This document shows, piece after piece, positions 57,338 to 64,000 of a stretch of 64,000 nucleotides of DNA (the stretch's first letter is position 1; each line of letters begins with the position of its first letter). The translations under genes and the position numbers were made by a program. Origin of the DNA: Alphaproteobacteria bacterium. Lineage in GTDB: Bacteria > Pseudomonadota > Alphaproteobacteria > CAAGCB01 > CAG-977. The notes beneath the pieces are model-generated. The model was not told where the DNA came from. It was given only the letters and a program-made list of their open reading frames with translations, and searched no databases. The DNA lies in assembly GCA_900768845.1 (NCBI GenBank), contig CAAGEK010000051.1:62001-126000 (forward strand), given 5' to 3'.

Positions 57338-58608
57338 CAATCCGTTCCCTCCGTAAAAATGTTTTCGCCCCGCTTTACCGATATGCTTACTCCCAGCCGT
57401 TCCTTCAAGAGGGGGAGGAACGGCGAAAATAAAGCCCCGACACCGTCCGGAACATACACGCACAAATCCCCGTGCGGTTTGGAAAACCACAAGCGGCGAA
57501 CCAATCCGGCCGTTTCGCGCCAAGCCGTTTTCGCGGATTGTTCCAAAATGCTCGCCTTGCCGCCTTTGCGCGTCATTTCTACCAACCCCAACGCCGTTAC
57601 GCCCCAAACGTTCAATCCCGCATTTGAATTTTTCAATCCTTCTGCCAAAGAAGCCAAAAATTTCCGGTCTTTCCGTCCGGCGAAATCAACGATCATCTGG
57701 CCGCTTAAATCTTTCAACACAACCTGTTTGGGAATTTCCGCGGCCGCCTCCCTGTTCGTTTCGACAAAGCCGGAACCGCCCGCATTAACATCGAAGCAAA
57801 CACAGGCCGCCGTTTCTTCGATGATCAAAGACCCTCCCGAAGGCAACGGGACGCGGCGGGCGGTCGCTTGATCGAAAGCGTCGGCTATTCCCCCCTCTTC
57901 CCACAGGCAACGGGGAGAATAACGCAAAACAGGAAAAGAGTTTTTCAAACGCGCCGCCGTTTGAGGATCGTCGGACACGGCTTCCGTTAAAACGGGGGCA
58001 TACTCTTCCAACAGGGCTTCCGCCAACGGTGCAGGCTTTTTCAAAACGCCCGTTTTCCCGTTTGCCGCCTTATCCGCCAAAGCCGATCGCGCCGCTTTCA
58101 TCGCGGCCAGTTCAGATTTCAACACATCGTCGGAAACGCCCTGAGCCGCCGTCCGGACGGTAAAAGCTCCTTTTTCGTTTTCAAACAGCTTTTTCAAACG
58201 GGCGCGTTCGGCATCCGGAATCTTTCGTGAAACGGACACGCCCGTATCCGCCGGCGTATCAACAAAATACGAAAAAGGCATTGCCAAACGTCCGGAAACT
58301 TTTACGTCTTTGTCTTCCGACGCGGCACGCACGACCTGAACCAACAGCAAATCGCCCTGATCCGGTCTTTTTTCCGCCCGTTCGCAGGAAATGCCGCAAT
58401 ACGCGCCGTCATCCTGCAAAAAAGCCGTTTTCCCGTCGATTTCGACAAACAGGATGTTGGAAACGCGCTTGAGAACCCGCGCCAGACAGACCGCCCCCAC
58501 GGGCAAGTCCCCTACGCTTTCCAAACGCAATAAAACGGGAGTGTCTCCGTCAAACAAAACGACAGCATCTTCGGCGGGCGTATGAGAATGAACCAGCCGC
58601 ACGGTCAC
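57337..58608 (-). CDS. rng: Ribonuclease E/G family protein (RNase G-like)
   Basis: 423 residues starting at GTG, which overlaps the stop of maf by four bases. It contains an S1-like part early (PVGAVCLARVLKRVSNILFV), the RNase-H-like/DNase-I-like core, and the Mg-binding aspartates in ACVCFDVNAGGSG and GQMIVDFAGRKD, equivalent to Asp303 and Asp346 of RNase E. It lacks the long C-terminal scaffold of RNase E and the usual zinc-link CPxCxG is not seen before the end. Role in the family: 5'-end-dependent endonucleolytic processing of rRNA and mRNA. The maf-rng-yacG order is typical for the class. Confidence 0.85.
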   Translation of the reverse strand: MTVRLVHSHTPAEDAVVLFDGDTPVLLRLESVGDLPVGAVCLARVLKRVSNILFVEIDGKTAFLQDDGAYCGISCERAEKRPDQGDLLLVQVVRAASEDKDVKVSGRLAMPFSYFVDTPADTGVSVSRKIPDAERARLKKLFENEKGAFTVRTAAQGVSDDVLKSELAAMKAARSALADKAANGKTGVLKKPAPLAEALLEEYAPVLTEAVSDDPQTAARLKNSFPVLRYSPRCLWEEGGIADAFDQATARRVPLPSGGSLIIEETAACVCFDVNAGGSGFVETNREAAAEIPKQVVLKDLSGQMIVDFAGRKDRKFLASLAEGLKNSNAGLNVWGVTALGLVEMTRKGGKASILEQSAKTAWRETAGLVRRLWFSKPHGDLCVYVPDGVGALFSPFLPLLKERLGVSISVKRGENIFTEGTD

Positions 58609-59192
58609 CGTCCGGAAATCGGGGACAGCAAAGCCCCCGTTTCAAACAGGGACAAACCGACGACGTTTGAATACGATCCGATAATCTTGCGCACGAACAA
58701 CGCCGCCCTTCCCTGAATGGCGTAACCGCCGGCTTTGCCTTCCCACTCTGCGGATTCCAAATACGAGCGCCGGTCTTCGCCGGACAGAACCTTAAAAACG
58801 ACCGCCGTATCGACAAGCCGCACCGACGCCTTTCCGTCGGGCTTTATCAAACAGATGCCGCCGTAAACGTGATGCCGCCGCCCCGACAGGACGTCAAGAC
58901 ACCGAGCCGCCTGTTCCGCGTTTTCCGCTTTGGGCAGAATGCGCCGCCCGCACGCGACGACGGTATCCGCCGCCAAAATGTAACGTCCCCGCCTTTGTTT
59001 CGCCACCGTTTCGGCCTTCATCCTTGCCATCCGCACGGCGTAACGGGCGGGAAGTTCGTTTTTCAGCGGCGTTTCGTCAATATCCGCGGGAACGATTTCC
59101 GCCGGCGTCATGCCGATTTGGTTCAACAAAGCCGAGCGGCGCGGTGAAGCGGAAGCCAGAATAAAATCAATCACCCGAAAAGTTTCCTTCAT
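58605..59192 (-). CDS. maf: Maf-family nucleoside triphosphate pyrophosphatase
   Basis: 195 residues. DFILASASPRRSALLNQIG is the Maf opening (SxSPRR), DIDETPLKNELP, AADTVVACGRRILPKAENA with the catalytic Asp, and DVLSGRRHHVYGGICLI and EGKAGGYAIQG complete the family pattern. Maf proteins hydrolyse non-canonical or canonical NTPs to NMPs and are linked to septum arrest. The start is immediately downstream of the dksA terminator, and the gene is the first of the maf-rng-yacG operon. Confidence 0.95.
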   Translation of the reverse strand: MKETFRVIDFILASASPRRSALLNQIGMTPAEIVPADIDETPLKNELPARYAVRMARMKAETVAKQRRGRYILAADTVVACGRRILPKAENAEQAARCLDVLSGRRHHVYGGICLIKPDGKASVRLVDTAVVFKVLSGEDRRSYLESAEWEGKAGGYAIQGRAALFVRKIIGSYSNVVGLSLFETGALLSPISGR

Positions 59193-59194
59193 TT

Positions 59195-59224
59195 AAAAAG
59201 GCGGACCGTTTTGATGATCCGCCG
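59195..59224 (-). terminator. Terminator after dksA
   Basis: GGCGGA (59200-59205) pairs with TCCGCC (59218-59223); on the minus strand the stem is followed by TTTTT. It separates dksA from maf. Confidence 0.7.
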
Positions 59225-59245
59225 ATTTTTGTTTTCACCCGACGT

Positions 59246-59662
59246 TTAATCGTCGCTGTATGTCTTTTCCATCCGTTCGTGACGTTCCTGCGCCTCGATC
59301 GTCAGGGTCGCAATCGGACGGGCGATCAAACGTTCCAAACCGATCGGTTCGCCCGTTTCTTCGCAATAGCCGTAAGAACCGTCCTCAATCCGCGCCAAAG
59401 CCGCGTCGATTTTGGAAATGACCTTGCGCATCCTGTCGCGGGTGCGCAATTCCAAAGCTTTGTCCGCTTCGGCCGACGCACGGTCGGAAATGTCGGGAAC
59501 GGTCATGCCGCCTTCTTTCAAATTGTCCAGAGTTTCAACGGATTCCTGTAACAATTCTTCGCGCCAAGCCGTCAATTTGCGACGAAAGAACTCGCGCTGC
59601 ATTTCATTCATAAACGGTTCGTCGGCAGACGGCCTGTACCCTTTCGGCAAATCGATTCCCAT
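59246..59662 (-). CDS. dksA: RNA polymerase-binding transcription factor DksA
   Basis: 138 residues. The coiled-coil hairpin (REFFRRKLTAWREELLQESV to TRDRMRKVISKIDAALARIE) carries DRASAEADKALELRTRDR with the tip DxxA region, and the globular end is DGSYGYCEETGEPIGLERL and ARPIATLTIEAQERHERM. Only one cysteine of the usual four zinc ligands remains, as in many alphaproteobacterial DksA proteins, so it is probably zinc-free. With ppGpp it redirects RNA polymerase during nutritional stress. It lies between fliX and the maf operon, followed by its own terminator. Confidence 0.93.
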   Translation of the reverse strand: MGIDLPKGYRPSADEPFMNEMQREFFRRKLTAWREELLQESVETLDNLKEGGMTVPDISDRASAEADKALELRTRDRMRKVISKIDAALARIEDGSYGYCEETGEPIGLERLIARPIATLTIEAQERHERMEKTYSDD

Positions 59663-59721
59663 GGAAAATCCCCTAAATTGAATAAACCTTTTTTATTTTT
59701 ATACCCGACGCAGGAAAAAAG

Positions 59722-60171
59722 TCAAACACTGCGTGAAAGTTTCGCCAATTCCACTTCCGCCCGCAGTTCGATGTCGTCCAGCAAAGCCGACAACGACGGA
59801 TCAAGCCCTTCTTCGCGCCGTTCGCGCAACATCCGAGCCAGTTCGATCAGACGGGATTTCGGCACCGCGCCGTCCAAAATCGCCAAACGCAACTCTTCCA
59901 GCCTGTCCAACAGGGAATTGCCGCGCTCTATCGCCTTTTTGCGCCTTTTTTCGCCGCTTGTCGCATCGTTGACGGATTGCGCGGCCAACAAAGCCTCTAT
60001 TCCGCCGACGACCGACGCTCCGACGGAGGCGGATGTTTCCGATACGTTGTCCGCCGCCCCCAAAAATGATGAAAAACCGACGCCGGACGCCGCCTGTGAC
60101 GACGTTTTTTTCGTTCCCGAAACCGATTTGGCGGAACCCGAAGATCCGACTTTGCCGATGCTCACGGTCAA
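59722..60171 (-). CDS. fliX: Flagellar assembly regulator FliX
   Basis: 149 residues. A low-complexity Ser/Gly-rich N-terminus (KVGSSGSAKSVSGTKKTSSQ) precedes the family core GNSLLDRLEELRLAILDGAV and PKSRLIELARMLRERREEGL, then SALLDDIELRAEVELAKLS. In Caulobacter FliX links early basal-body assembly to activation of the sigma-54 activator FlbD. It is divergent from flgI with ~230 bases between starts, the same arrangement as in Caulobacter, and the intervening region has a sigma-54 promoter for flgI. Confidence 0.9.
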   Translation of the reverse strand: MTVSIGKVGSSGSAKSVSGTKKTSSQAASGVGFSSFLGAADNVSETSASVGASVVGGIEALLAAQSVNDATSGEKRRKKAIERGNSLLDRLEELRLAILDGAVPKSRLIELARMLRERREEGLDPSLSALLDDIELRAEVELAKLSRSV

Positions 60172-60332
60172 GCCTCCTTAATATGAAAATGCCGGATATT
60201 ATCTTATCTCTTTTCCGGCATTTTGAAAAGACGGCAAAAAATGCCCATGCGTTTTGCCGGAGCGTCCTTTGAATATCGCACAAACGCTTTGATTCCCTGC
60301 GCTTTTACAAAAACGTCCCTTACCGCAGTTTT

Positions 60333-60349
60333 TTGGCACGGTTTTCGCA
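60333..60349 (+). promoter_or_regulatory. Sigma-54 (-24/-12) promoter of the flgI operon
   Basis: TTGGCACGGTTTTCGCA matches the consensus YTGGCACGRNNNTTGCW with one mismatch. The -24 GG (60335-60336) and -12 GC (60347-60348) are separated by exactly 10 bases. Transcription would start near 60360, 40 bases before the flgI ATG. Sigma-54 control with FlbD/FliX is known for this gene in Caulobacter. Confidence 0.85.
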
Positions 60350-60400
60350 TCTTGCCTTACGGATTTTCATCTTCAATCTGTCAGCGACAAAGGCAAACGC

Positions 60401-61549
60401 ATGAAAAATTTACGCAAAGTCTTTATGAAAACGGCAAAATACGCGATCTTGTCCGCTTGCGTTTTGCTGGCGGCGTTCTTGTGTACGGCGACGCGGGCAA
60501 GCGCGAACTCCCGCATCAAAGACATTTCCGATATTGAAGGAATCCGCGACAACCCTTTGATCGGTTACGGATTGGTCGTCGGTTTGAACGGCACGGGCGA
60601 TAATATTTCCTCCATGGCGTTCACCGAAGAAAGTCTGATCGGTATGTTGGAACGTTTGGGGGTCAACACCCGCGACGGCAAAATCAAATCAAAAAACATC
60701 GCCGCCGTCATGGTGACCGGAAAACTGCCGCCTTTTGCCAGACAGGGAACGCGTTTCGACGTGACGATCAGCGCGCTGGGAGACGCCAAAAGCCTGCAAG
60801 GGGGCGTGTTGCTGGTCACGCCGCTGGTCGGTGCGGACGGAGAGGTTTACGCCATCGCCCAAGGTCAAGTCGCCATCGCCGGATTCACCGCCGCCGGCAA
60901 TGCCCAAAGCGTCACGAAAGGCGTACCGACGACCGGACGCATTGCAAACGGCGCGATTATCGAACGGGAAATCCAATTCGACTTCGCCGCCCAGAAATCT
61001 TTAAAAATCGCTTTAAGAAACCCCGATTTCACAACGGCGTCAAGAATTACACAGGCCATCAATTCCTATTTGGGAACTTTGGCCGCCGCGACCATAGATT
61101 CGGGAACCGTCCGTTTGGTTCTGCCCGAAACGAAAAAAGACAACATCATTCAGGTTCTGACCGACATAGAACAGTTGCGCGTCGAGCCCGACAATTCCGC
61201 GAAAGTCGTCATTGACGAAAAATCGGGCATCATCGTCATCGGTGAAAACGTGCGCATCAACCCGATTGCCATCGCACAGGGAAATCTGACCATCCGCATC
61301 ACCGAAACGCCTCAGGTGTCGCAACCCGCGCCGTTTTCGACGACGGGGGAAACGGTCACCGTTCCGCGTACCGACATTGACGTTGACGAAGAATCAGGCA
61401 ACCGGCTGAACATTCTCAAAGGCGGCGTATCATTGCAAGAATTGGTCGACGGGTTGAACGCACTGGGCGTCGGCCCCCGCGACATGATCAGCATTCTTCA
61501 AGCCGTCAAAGCGGCCGGAGCTTTGCAAGCGGAAATAGAGGTGATGTAA
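60401..61549 (+). CDS. flgI: Flagellar P-ring protein FlgI
   Basis: 382 residues, full length. Sec signal peptide (YAILSACVLLAAFLCTATRA) ending near ASA, then RIKDISDIEGIRDNPLIGYG and LVVGLNGTGDNISSMAFTEE, a near-diagnostic stretch. VTISALGDAKSLQGGVLLVT, GEVYAIAQGQVAIAGFT and the C-terminal GGVSLQELVDGLNALGVGPRD and MISILQAVKAAGALQAEIEV are also family sequence. FlgI assembles in the periplasm around the rod. AAAGGC lies before the ATG. The first gene of the flgI-flgJ-FlgN-like-flgK operon. Confidence 0.97.
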   Translation: MKNLRKVFMKTAKYAILSACVLLAAFLCTATRASANSRIKDISDIEGIRDNPLIGYGLVVGLNGTGDNISSMAFTEESLIGMLERLGVNTRDGKIKSKNIAAVMVTGKLPPFARQGTRFDVTISALGDAKSLQGGVLLVTPLVGADGEVYAIAQGQVAIAGFTAAGNAQSVTKGVPTTGRIANGAIIEREIQFDFAAQKSLKIALRNPDFTTASRITQAINSYLGTLAAATIDSGTVRLVLPETKKDNIIQVLTDIEQLRVEPDNSAKVVIDEKSGIIVIGENVRINPIAIAQGNLTIRITETPQVSQPAPFSTTGETVTVPRTDIDVDEESGNRLNILKGGVSLQELVDGLNALGVGPRDMISILQAVKAAGALQAEIEVM

Positions 61550-61917
61550 TGGGCGGCATTGAAATTTCACATACTCCGGATTTTTTAAGCGCGACCGGAT
61601 TCGACCGCAAAGACGCGCCGGCGGTCAAAGGCGATCCCGCCGACGAAAAAACAAAAAAAGCCGTACAGGATTTTGAAGCGTTTTTCATTTCCCAAATGTT
61701 TCAACATATGTACGAAACCGTTCCCGTCAACGAAACGTTCGGAGGCGGCAACGCGGAAAAAATCTACCGTTCCATGCTGATAGACGAGTACGGAAAAATG
61801 ATGGCGCAATCGGGCGGCATCGGCATTACGAACCAAATCATGGAACAAATGCTTCACATTCAGGAAAACGCCGCGGAAAACTCCGGCGTTTCCGACAGCA
61901 ACGGAGGATTGCCATGA
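61549..61917 (+). CDS. flgJ: Rod-binding protein (FlgJ N-terminal type)
   Basis: 122 residues, only the rod-binding domain of FlgJ without the muramidase part, which is the alphaproteobacterial form. KKAVQDFEAFFISQMFQHMY, ETFGGGNAEKIYRSMLIDEY and GIGITNQIMEQML are the family's signature. It caps rod growth and needs a separate peptidoglycan hydrolase for rod penetration. Its ATG overlaps the flgI stop by one base (TAATG), so translation is coupled. Confidence 0.92.
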   Translation: MGGIEISHTPDFLSATGFDRKDAPAVKGDPADEKTKKAVQDFEAFFISQMFQHMYETVPVNETFGGGNAEKIYRSMLIDEYGKMMAQSGGIGITNQIMEQMLHIQENAAENSGVSDSNGGLP

Positions 61918-62351
61918 CCGTCATTCCGGAAAAAAAGCTGAACACCATGCTGGCTGTCATGAGCGAGCTGTGCAAAGTGTTGAAAAAGGAAAACACCCTG
62001 TTGAAACAACAGCGTCAATCCGAAACGGCCGCTCTGGCCGAACAGAAAACAACCGTCGTCCGTGCGTATGAACAGGCGTTTTCATACTTTGCGGAACATC
62101 CCGACATTTTGAAATCCCTGCCGGAACATCAAAAAAACGTGTTCCGGAAAGCGGCCTCTGTTCTGAACGGTTTGACACGGGAAAACGCCCGTTTGTTGAA
62201 AATCAACATTGACGCGACTTCGCGCCTGTTGGGGGCGATTGTGCAAGACGTCAAGGAACAAAGCAAAAATACGACGCTGTACACGTCTCAAGGCGAAGTC
62301 GAAACCGATTCGGGAAATCCCGCCGCCGTGACGTTCAATCAGGTTCTATAG
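61914..62351 (+). CDS. FlgN/FlbY-like flagellar chaperone
   Basis: 145 residues, helical: KKLNTMLAVMSELCKVLKKE, ENTLLKQQRQSETAALAEQK and NARLLKINIDATSRLLGAIV. Position between flgJ and flgK fits FlgN, the chaperone of FlgK/FlgL, or the alphaproteobacterial FlbY, both being small coiled-coil proteins with a similar pattern. Its ATG overlaps the flgJ stop (ATGA). The name is based on context plus the coiled-coil pattern rather than strong sequence motifs. Confidence 0.65.
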   Translation: MTVIPEKKLNTMLAVMSELCKVLKKENTLLKQQRQSETAALAEQKTTVVRAYEQAFSYFAEHPDILKSLPEHQKNVFRKAASVLNGLTRENARLLKINIDATSRLLGAIVQDVKEQSKNTTLYTSQGEVETDSGNPAAVTFNQVL

Positions 62352-62372
62352 CAAACCGAAAGGAATCCGCCC

Positions 62373-64000
62373 ATGTCTTTATCCCTTGCCATGAACAGTG
62401 CCCTGAACGGTTTGAAAACGTCGCAAAGCGCAATCGACCTGACGTCGAACAACATTTCAAACATCAATACGGAAGGCTACACCCGCAAAGTATACCGCCA
62501 ATCGACGCTGGTACTGGCCGACGGGCGCAGTTCGGGCGCAATCAGCGCGCTCAGCACCCGCCAGATCGACGAAAATATGCTCAAGCATTTGCGCACCGAA
62601 GCCGGCACGTTGCAATATTCCTCGGTCAAATCCTATTATCTGACAAACCTGCAAAACCTGATGGGCACGCCGACGGCTTCCGCCTCTTTGTCGCACAACT
62701 TTTCCAAAATGCAAAGCGCGTTTGAAAGTTTGGGGGTTGACGCGGACAAGTTGAACGCCCAAGGTTCAACCGTCACCTCCGTTCAAAACGCCTTGTCAAA
62801 AATCCAAAAGCTGAACACCGAAATTCAAGCCAGCCGCTTGGAAGTCGACCGCCAACTGACGGAACTGGCGCAGGAGGCCACGGAAATTCTTGCCGAGCTT
62901 GACAAGCTGAACGACGACATCGTGCGAACGGAAGCATTGGCCGTCACGTCCAGCGACGATTTCAAAGACAGGCGCGATTTGCTGATCACCCGTTTGTCCG
63001 AGATTATGGACATTCAAACCTATGAACGTTCCAGCGGCGAAACCGTCGTTATGACGAAAAGCGGAAAACCTTTGCTGGACAAGGATCCCGTCGTCGTTTC
63101 CCATACCTCCGTTTCAAGGACGGGCAGTTTGACGACATATTCGGGCGGCCAGATCAACGGGGTGTTCGCCGGATCGTTCGACATCACCAAGGAAATCAAA
63201 AGCGGGGAAATGGCCGCGTTGATCGAACTGCGCGACAAAGGGTTGCCCGAACGCCAGAACGAATTGGACGAACTGGCTTATCACCTGACAAAGGAATTGA
63301 ATCAAGTTCACAATCAGGGCGTCAACTATCCGAATATGCCTTATTCGATGACGGGTACGCGCACATTCATCGACACGTCTTCGGCCGGTCCGGACGATCC
63401 GTTGCAACAAATCACCATTTCAAACGGCGACGTCAAAATCATCCTGTTCGACGCCGACGGAAAAGAGGCGTTCAGCGCAAGCCTGACCGCGGATTTGGGG
63501 TTTTCAAGCGGTGCGATTCACAACGCCGCCGACCATCCCGCCGAAACGGGGTCTTTGACCTCGACAATCCAATCGTGGTTGCGCACGGGGGCTCCGGGGC
63601 CTCATTTGGAAACGGCCAATGTCACCGTCAATGACGAAGGCAAGCTGTTCATCGATTTGGGCGGCAGCGAATACTCGATCGCGTTCCGTGACGAAAAATC
63701 CGTCGTCGACGGTGCCGAAGCCGGCGAAGTCACTATCGGTTTCGACGCGGACGGCGACGGGACGGTCGATAAATCGTATCAGGGATTTTCAAACTTTTTC
63801 GGATTGAACGACCTGATCGTCAAAACAAGCGAAGACGCCGTTTATGATTCCAAAATCATCCCCTACGGCAGCCATCCGCCGTTGAAAGGGACGACGACGT
63901 TACATTTCTCCGACGCGCTGAACGGCATCGATTTCGGTTCGATAGACGTCAATGTCGGCGACGATTTGCGATCCATCGCCGATAAAATCAATTCCGACGA
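62373..64000 (+). CDS. flgK: Flagellar hook-associated protein FlgK, 3' end missing
   Basis: The frame is open from the ATG at 62373 to the right edge (about 542 residues); the C-terminal end lies outside. It opens with MSLSLAMNSALNGLKTSQSA and SNNISNINTEGYTRKVYRQS, the axial protein N-terminal signature, and SRTGSLTTYSGGQINGVFAG with SGEMAALIELRDKGLPERQN are FlgK-specific. No signal peptide; exported by the flagellar type III system to form the hook-filament junction. AAAGGAATCCGCCC precedes the ATG. Fourth gene of the flgI operon; flgL, its usual partner, would follow outside the window. Confidence 0.95.
   Translation, partial: MSLSLAMNSALNGLKTSQSAIDLTSNNISNINTEGYTRKVYRQSTLVLADGRSSGAISALSTRQIDENMLKHLRTEAGTLQYSSVKSYYLTNLQNLMGTPTASASLSHNFSKMQSAFESLGVDADKLNAQGSTVTSVQNALSKIQKLNTEIQASRLEVDRQLTELAQEATEILAELDKLNDDIVRTEALAVTSSDDFKDRRDLLITRLSEIMDIQTYERSSGETVVMTKSGKPLLDKDPVVVSHTSVSRTGSLTTYSGGQINGVFAGSFDITKEIKSGEMAALIELRDKGLPERQNELDELAYHLTKELNQVHNQGVNYPNMPYSMTGTRTFIDTSSAGPDDPLQQITISNGDVKIILFDADGKEAFSASLTADLGFSSGAIHNAADHPAETGSLTSTIQSWLRTGAPGPHLETANVTVNDEGKLFIDLGGSEYSIAFRDEKSVVDGAEAGEVTIGFDADGDGTVDKSYQGFSNFFGLNDLIVKTSEDAVYDSKIIPYGSHPPLKGTTTLHFSDALNGIDFGSIDVNVGDDLRSIADKINSD

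Overview
The window looks like chromosomal DNA of an alphaproteobacterium. The lineage markers are FlbT and FliX (flagellar regulators restricted to that class), fliX divergent from a flgI-flgJ-flgN/flbY-flgK operon, a maf-RNase G/E-yacG-tRNA-Phe string, a DksA of the type with a single cysteine, and a fused circularly permuted ATP-grasp/alpha-E protein followed by a transglutaminase. The moderate GC content and a DUF6782-like putative metallopeptidase suggest one of the poorly described, possibly gut-associated lineages, but this is inference. Genes are dense, mostly in short operons, and many are separated by good rho-independent terminators.

Layout. 1-3176 (-): 5' two thirds of an alpha-2-macroglobulin cut by the left edge. 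3.2-6.7 kb: SNase-like nuclease (+), then a membrane-fused spermidine-synthase-like protein with a hexapeptide acetyltransferase (-). 6.8-10.2 kb (+): ATP-grasp/alpha-E and transglutaminase. 10.3-12.2 kb (+): flagellin and flbT. 12.3-13.9 kb (+): threonine-synthase-like PLP enzyme. 13.9-15.0 kb: a gene-poor stretch with a ~94-bp tandem repeat and a dead IS200/IS605-type transposase. 15.1-22.5 kb (-): a run of zntB-like, tsaC/sua5, FAD oxidase, degenerate GGDEF protein, msbA, secreted unknown and DUF2726. 22.7-28.7 kb (+): pepA; ppx-rlmE-rsmB-like; DUF6782-like. 28.9-31.6 kb (-): OsmC and PriA. 31.7-35.7 kb (+): transaldolase, xerC and three tandem paralogous membrane proteins. 35.8-41.1 kb: marC (-), nitroreductase, an ATP-grasp plus esterase pair, an Ogg-type glycosylase and two lipoproteins (+). 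41.1-49.9 kb: rsmE and GAF-HD-GYP (-), pmbA and marR (+), D-2-hydroxyacid dehydrogenase, small membrane protein, alaA and EptA-like transferase (-). 50-56.5 kb: FAD oxidoreductase (-), ogt and alkD (+), GNAT (-), YcjY-like hydrolase (-) opposite a LysR regulator (+), and an FGE-like protein (-). 56.5-57 kb: a structured intergenic segment next to tRNA-Phe. 57-60.2 kb (-): yacG, RNase G/E, maf, dksA, fliX. 60.4-64 kb (+): flgI, flgJ, FlgN/FlbY-like, flgK (cut by the right edge).

Functional themes. Flagellar genes stand at two places: filament protein plus its translational regulator at 10-12 kb, and P ring/rod/hook-filament junction genes at 60-64 kb. The second set is preceded by a near-consensus sigma-54 promoter at 60333-60349, the architecture known for fliX/flgI in Caulobacter. 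Two cyclic-di-GMP-type proteins are present: an apparently active HD-GYP and a GGDEF protein that has lost catalytic residues but keeps the RxxD inhibitory site. DNA alkylation/oxidation repair is represented by Ogt, AlkD and Ogg. Envelope functions include MsbA, the EptA-like enzyme and alpha-2-macroglobulin.

Least explained parts: the structured RNA candidate at 56588-56754, the three-paralog cassette at 33535-35716, the repeat array beside the dead transposase, and the degenerate globin-like/GGDEF protein. None can be claimed as a new system from sequence alone; each finding states the check that would decide.
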